This document shows positions 61,587-64,000 of a DNA stretch of 64,000 nucleotides, piece by piece (position 1 is the first letter of the stretch; each line of letters opens with the position of its first letter). The notes under the pieces are model-generated. The model searched no databases. It was not told where the DNA came from and saw only the letters and a program-made list of their open reading frames with translations. The position numbers and the translations under genes were made by a program. Origin of the DNA: Bacteroidetes bacterium ADurb.Bin012 (lineage in GTDB: Bacteria > Bacteroidota > Bacteroidia > Bacteroidales > TTA-H9); NCBI GenBank assembly GCA_002071415.1, contig MWFC01000001.1:124001-188000 (forward strand), read 5' to 3'.

Positions 61587-62504
61587 ATGATTACAATACT
61601 TGGACCTACGGCAGTTGGGAAAACACGCATTTCGGCTATGATAGCTGCTCGGATGGATGCCGAGATTATTTCGGCCGATTCACGTCAAGTGTTTCGTGGA
61701 ATGGATTTAGGCACAGGCAAGGATTTACAGGATTATTTCGTAGATGGCAGTTTTATTCCCTATCATTTGATCGACATCCGTCAGCCAGGCGAAGAATATA
61801 GTGTATGGGATTTTTCATGTGATTTCAAGAAAGCTTATCTCGAAATTCGTAGTAGAGGCAGGCAGGTAATTCTATGCGGTGGTACAGGTTTATATATCGA
61901 AGCAGTGATTGGAGGGTATTATATGCCTCAGGTACCCGAGGATAAAAATTTAAGAAATTCTCTCGAAAAAGAATCTATCGAAAATCTTATCACTCGGCTT
62001 GCATCCCTGCGACCTTTACACAATACTACCGATATTACCGACCGAGCTCGTTTAATTCGTGCCATCGAAATAGAAACTTGGAAACTTTCACATCCCCGAG
62101 AAGAAACCTTCGTACCTCCCAATTTTATTCTTGGCATTACATTACCCCGAGAAGAGCTTCGAATGAGGATTACCCAAAGACTTCACAAACGAATAGAGCA
62201 AGGCATGATAGAAGAAGTAGAGCAGCTCAAGAAGCTTGGCATAAGTCACGAAAATCTCGATTCCTATGGATTGGAATATCGCTTTATAAGCCGTTACCTG
62301 AAAGGGCAGATGTCGAAAAATGAAATGGTAGAATCGTTAAATACGGCTATTCATCAGTTTGCGAAACGGCAAATGACGTGGTTCAGAAGGATGGAACGCA
62401 AGGGATTTCGGATTCACTGGTTAGATGGAATGCAATTAGCTGAAGAAGTCGTGAAAAAGGCTATGCAGGTTCTCGATAGCCATCCAGATCAATGGAAGGA
62501 ATGA
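61587..62504 (+). CDS. miaA: tRNA dimethylallyltransferase
   Basis: Adds a dimethylallyl group to A37 of tRNAs that read UNN codons. The 305-residue protein starts with the P-loop ITILGPTAVGKTRISAMIAA (about 2-21). The DSRQVFRGMDLGTGK motif (about 35-49) binds substrate, and VILCGGTGLYIEAVIGGYYM follows. The C-terminal half has the tRNA-contact segments RARLIRAIEIE, then SYGLEYRFISRYLKG and FAKRQMTWFRRM. Its stop overlaps the next ATG (ATGA). The RQVFRGMDLGTGK form differs from the E. coli RQIYKGMDIGTAK but is within the family. Confidence 0.93.
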   Translation: MITILGPTAVGKTRISAMIAARMDAEIISADSRQVFRGMDLGTGKDLQDYFVDGSFIPYHLIDIRQPGEEYSVWDFSCDFKKAYLEIRSRGRQVILCGGTGLYIEAVIGGYYMPQVPEDKNLRNSLEKESIENLITRLASLRPLHNTTDITDRARLIRAIEIETWKLSHPREETFVPPNFILGITLPREELRMRITQRLHKRIEQGMIEEVEQLKKLGISHENLDSYGLEYRFISRYLKGQMSKNEMVESLNTAIHQFAKRQMTWFRRMERKGFRIHWLDGMQLAEEVVKKAMQVLDSHPDQWKE

Positions 62505-63529
62505 TTAAAATGACAAAGAATATGAACGAAAGAAAAAATATTATCATTACAGGAGCTACGGGTTTTATTGGAAGTTTTCTTACCGAAATTGGCGTCGAAA
62601 AAGGATGGCAGGTAACCGCCTGGGTAAGGGAAACAAGTAATACCGAACATCTCCCTTCTGGAGTAAATCTCATAAAAGCGGGTTTTTCTAATCGACAGAA
62701 GATGATGGAAGCATTACAGATGATCGAGCGCCAGAATGGTTCCATCGATTATATCGTTCATAATGCTGGAGTTACAAAAACAACTCATCCTGAGGACTTT
62801 GATAGGGTGAATGCAGAAAATACCGGCAGATTTATCGAAGCTATTCAGGAAAGTGGTATTTCAATTGCAAAATTTATTCTGATGAGTAGTTTGGCAGCCT
62901 TGGGGCCAGGCAATCCCCAAACCCTCGAACCACTTCATCCTGATGATGTTCCAAAACCCGATACCTTGTATGGAAAAAGCAAGTTAAAGGCTGAAAAAAT
63001 TGTTCGCCAATCGTCTTTACCCTGGAATATCATGCGACCCACAGGAGTGTATGGCCCACGAGAAACCGATTATTACCTCATGCTCCGCACAATAAAGAAA
63101 GGACTGGCTCCAGTTACTGGCTGCAAGCCTCATTTCCTTTCTTTTGTCTATGTAAAAGACTTGGTAAAAGCCGTTTTTTTAGCTCTCGAAACACCTATTA
63201 CACAACAAACATTTCATGTTTCTGACGGTAAAACCTATACCGATCGTGAATATAGGGATTTATGCTGCAAAATTCTCAATACAAACGCCTTGAAGGTAAC
63301 GGTACCGCATTGGGTTTTAAAAGCCGTTAGTTTTATTTCGGAAACCTTTGCCCGACCTTTTAAGATTACACCTACCCTCAATAAGGATAAATATTTAACT
63401 ATGAGAGCAATAAACTGGAAATCCGATATCAGCAATACCATCGAAATGCTTCATTATTCTCCTGAATACGATCTGCAACGTGGTTTGGACGAATCTATCC
63501 AATGGTATAGAAAAGAGGGTTGGCTGTAA
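62501..63529 (+). CDS. NAD-dependent epimerase/dehydratase (extended SDR)
   Basis: A 342-residue enzyme of the extended short-chain dehydrogenase group. Rossmann motif IIITGATGFIGSFLTEIGVE, then VHNAGVTKTTHPEDFDRVNA, the Ser of the active site in FILMSSLAALGPGN, and the Tyr-x3-Lys pair in DTLYGKSKLKAEKIV. RPTGVYGPRETDYY follows. ATG 62501 overlaps the miaA stop by 4 bases; ATG 62492 is also possible. Members act on nucleotide sugars or related hydroxy compounds; the substrate is not clear. Neighbouring GT2 suggests glycan metabolism. Confidence 0.85.
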   Translation: MIKMTKNMNERKNIIITGATGFIGSFLTEIGVEKGWQVTAWVRETSNTEHLPSGVNLIKAGFSNRQKMMEALQMIERQNGSIDYIVHNAGVTKTTHPEDFDRVNAENTGRFIEAIQESGISIAKFILMSSLAALGPGNPQTLEPLHPDDVPKPDTLYGKSKLKAEKIVRQSSLPWNIMRPTGVYGPRETDYYLMLRTIKKGLAPVTGCKPHFLSFVYVKDLVKAVFLALETPITQQTFHVSDGKTYTDREYRDLCCKILNTNALKVTVPHWVLKAVSFISETFARPFKITPTLNKDKYLTMRAINWKSDISNTIEMLHYSPEYDLQRGLDESIQWYRKEGWL

Positions 63530-63607
63530 AATGGGGGATGGGGAATGGTGAATTATAAGTTAAAATAATGAAAATGAATATGTTAGTATTAAAAAATACT
63601 CCCTGAA

Positions 63608-63662
63608 ATCCCCCTCGCTCATTCTCCCCGTCTCTTCGTCTCCTCGTCCCGTCGTCCCGCAA
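63608..63662 (-). repeat. Low-complexity purine tract (reverse strand) related to 42636-42683
   Basis: On the reverse strand it reads GGGACGACGGGACGAGGAGA then GACGAAGAGACGGGGAGA, with the same GGACGAGGAGA core as the tract at 42636. It lies 80 bases after the epimerase gene. A second G-rich patch (GGGGGATGGGGAATGG) begins at 63532. Confidence 0.45.
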
Positions 63663-63735
63663 TCTCTTCATAATCTTAAAGGCATCCTCGCATTACGTAT
63701 TGCATATCAATTTTCACTTTTCATCTTGGATGTCG

Positions 63736-63743
63736 TACTTTTG
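63736..63743 (+). promoter_or_regulatory. -7 box TACTTTTG of the partial gene at the window end
   Basis: TACTTTTG matches TAnnTTTG, 32 bases before the ATG at 63776. Confidence 0.55.
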
Positions 63744-63775
63744 TTTCACTTTATCTTTTTTCATGCTTACATCTT

Positions 63776-64000
63776 ATGAATCTCTATTCGCGTAAGAGAA
63801 AATGGAAATGGTTATTGGGTTTATTTGCTCTGTTGATCTTCGGGAGTACAATTTTTTATACGGATCATCTTGTAAGGCAAATTAAAGAAGCCGACCAGAA
63901 GAATCTTCGTATATGGGCTGATGCTGTGAATCGCAAAGCTGCATTAGTTAATTATACCGATAATTTTTTCCGACAAATTCAGGAAGAAGAACGCCGACGG
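63776..64000 (+). CDS. N-terminus of a probable membrane sensor histidine kinase, cut by window end
   Basis: The frame is open from ATG 63776 to the last base (75 codons). It reads MNLYSRKRKWKWLLGLFALL then IFGSTIFYTDHLVRQIKEAD, a basic start and a membrane helix at about 11-30, followed by an extracytoplasmic charged helix (NLRIWADAVNRKAALVNYTD). This beginning, with an aromatic/basic cap and a DHLV-like helix end, resembles Bacteroidota sensor kinases with two membrane helices and a periplasmic loop. No kinase motif is within the window, so the call is an inference. A promoter box lies 32 bases upstream. Confidence 0.55.
   Translation, partial: MNLYSRKRKWKWLLGLFALLIFGSTIFYTDHLVRQIKEADQKNLRIWADAVNRKAALVNYTDNFFRQIQEEERRR

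Overview
The window is a 64 kb stretch of chromosome from an AT-rich member of the Bacteroidota. The assignment rests on features read directly from the sequence. Many upstream regions carry the Bacteroidota -7 promoter box TAnnTTTG. Three large secreted proteins end in a type IX secretion (T9SS) type A sorting domain. There is an Oar-type TonB receptor, a GldI-like FKBP lipoprotein, a long signal peptidase I, a DUF4199 protein and a FucP/NagP-type sugar permease. No plasmid, phage, intact insertion sequence or CRISPR array is visible. The order within the phylum cannot be fixed from this window.

Layout. 1-7.0 kb: housekeeping block (SpmA/SpmB-like membrane protein cut by the window edge, YfgM-like TPR protein, fmt, HU, recQ, lepB). 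7.0-8.05 kb: gene-poor, with remnants of a decayed reverse-strand gene. 8.1-11.5 kb: a T9SS cargo protein and a TPR/membrane/HTH regulator. 11.5-17.7 kb: surface-glycan genes, all on the reverse strand, with a four-gene operon (hddA-gmhA-hddC-gmhB) that encodes a complete route from sedoheptulose 7-phosphate to GDP-heptose, followed by a GT4, a GT2 and a DUF4199 membrane protein. 17.8 kb: SRP RNA gene. 18-26 kb: an Oar-like TonB receptor and a 1447-residue secreted or periplasmic protein built of about 23 TPR-like repeats. 26.0-26.5 kb: an extremely AT-rich spacer with repeated TTACA-N2-TGTAA motifs in front of an XRE regulator. 27-32 kb: ndk, then a DHH phosphoesterase operon carrying four FKBP-type prolyl isomerase lipoproteins with eight FKBP units. 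32-38 kb: a dicarboxylate/amino acid symporter and an amino-sugar salvage operon (permease, nucleotidyltransferase, NahK-like kinase). 38-43 kb: aroC, an AsmA-like protein, a DUF1848 protein and tRNA-Pro(GGG). 43-52.8 kb: a reverse-strand run with a T9SS cargo, two TPR proteins, lpxB, a small membrane protein, surE, maf, nadE and a PorT-like barrel. 53-64 kb: a secreted GH16 glucanase, a short DnaE-type polymerase, an MFS exporter, a GT2, miaA, an NAD-dependent epimerase and the N-terminus of a probable sensor kinase cut by the window end.

How the parts fit. Much of the window serves the cell envelope. lepB, the FKBP foldases, the PorT-like protein and the sorting domains belong to protein export and folding. 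The heptose operon, the glycosyltransferases, lpxB and the AsmA-like protein belong to glycan and lipid construction of the outer membrane. The GH16 enzyme, TonB receptor, sugar permease and NahK-like kinase suggest use of polysaccharides and amino sugars. Several starts were moved inward because a TAnnTTTG box lies at or inside the longest reading frame, and several genes appear to be transcribed with almost no 5' leader.
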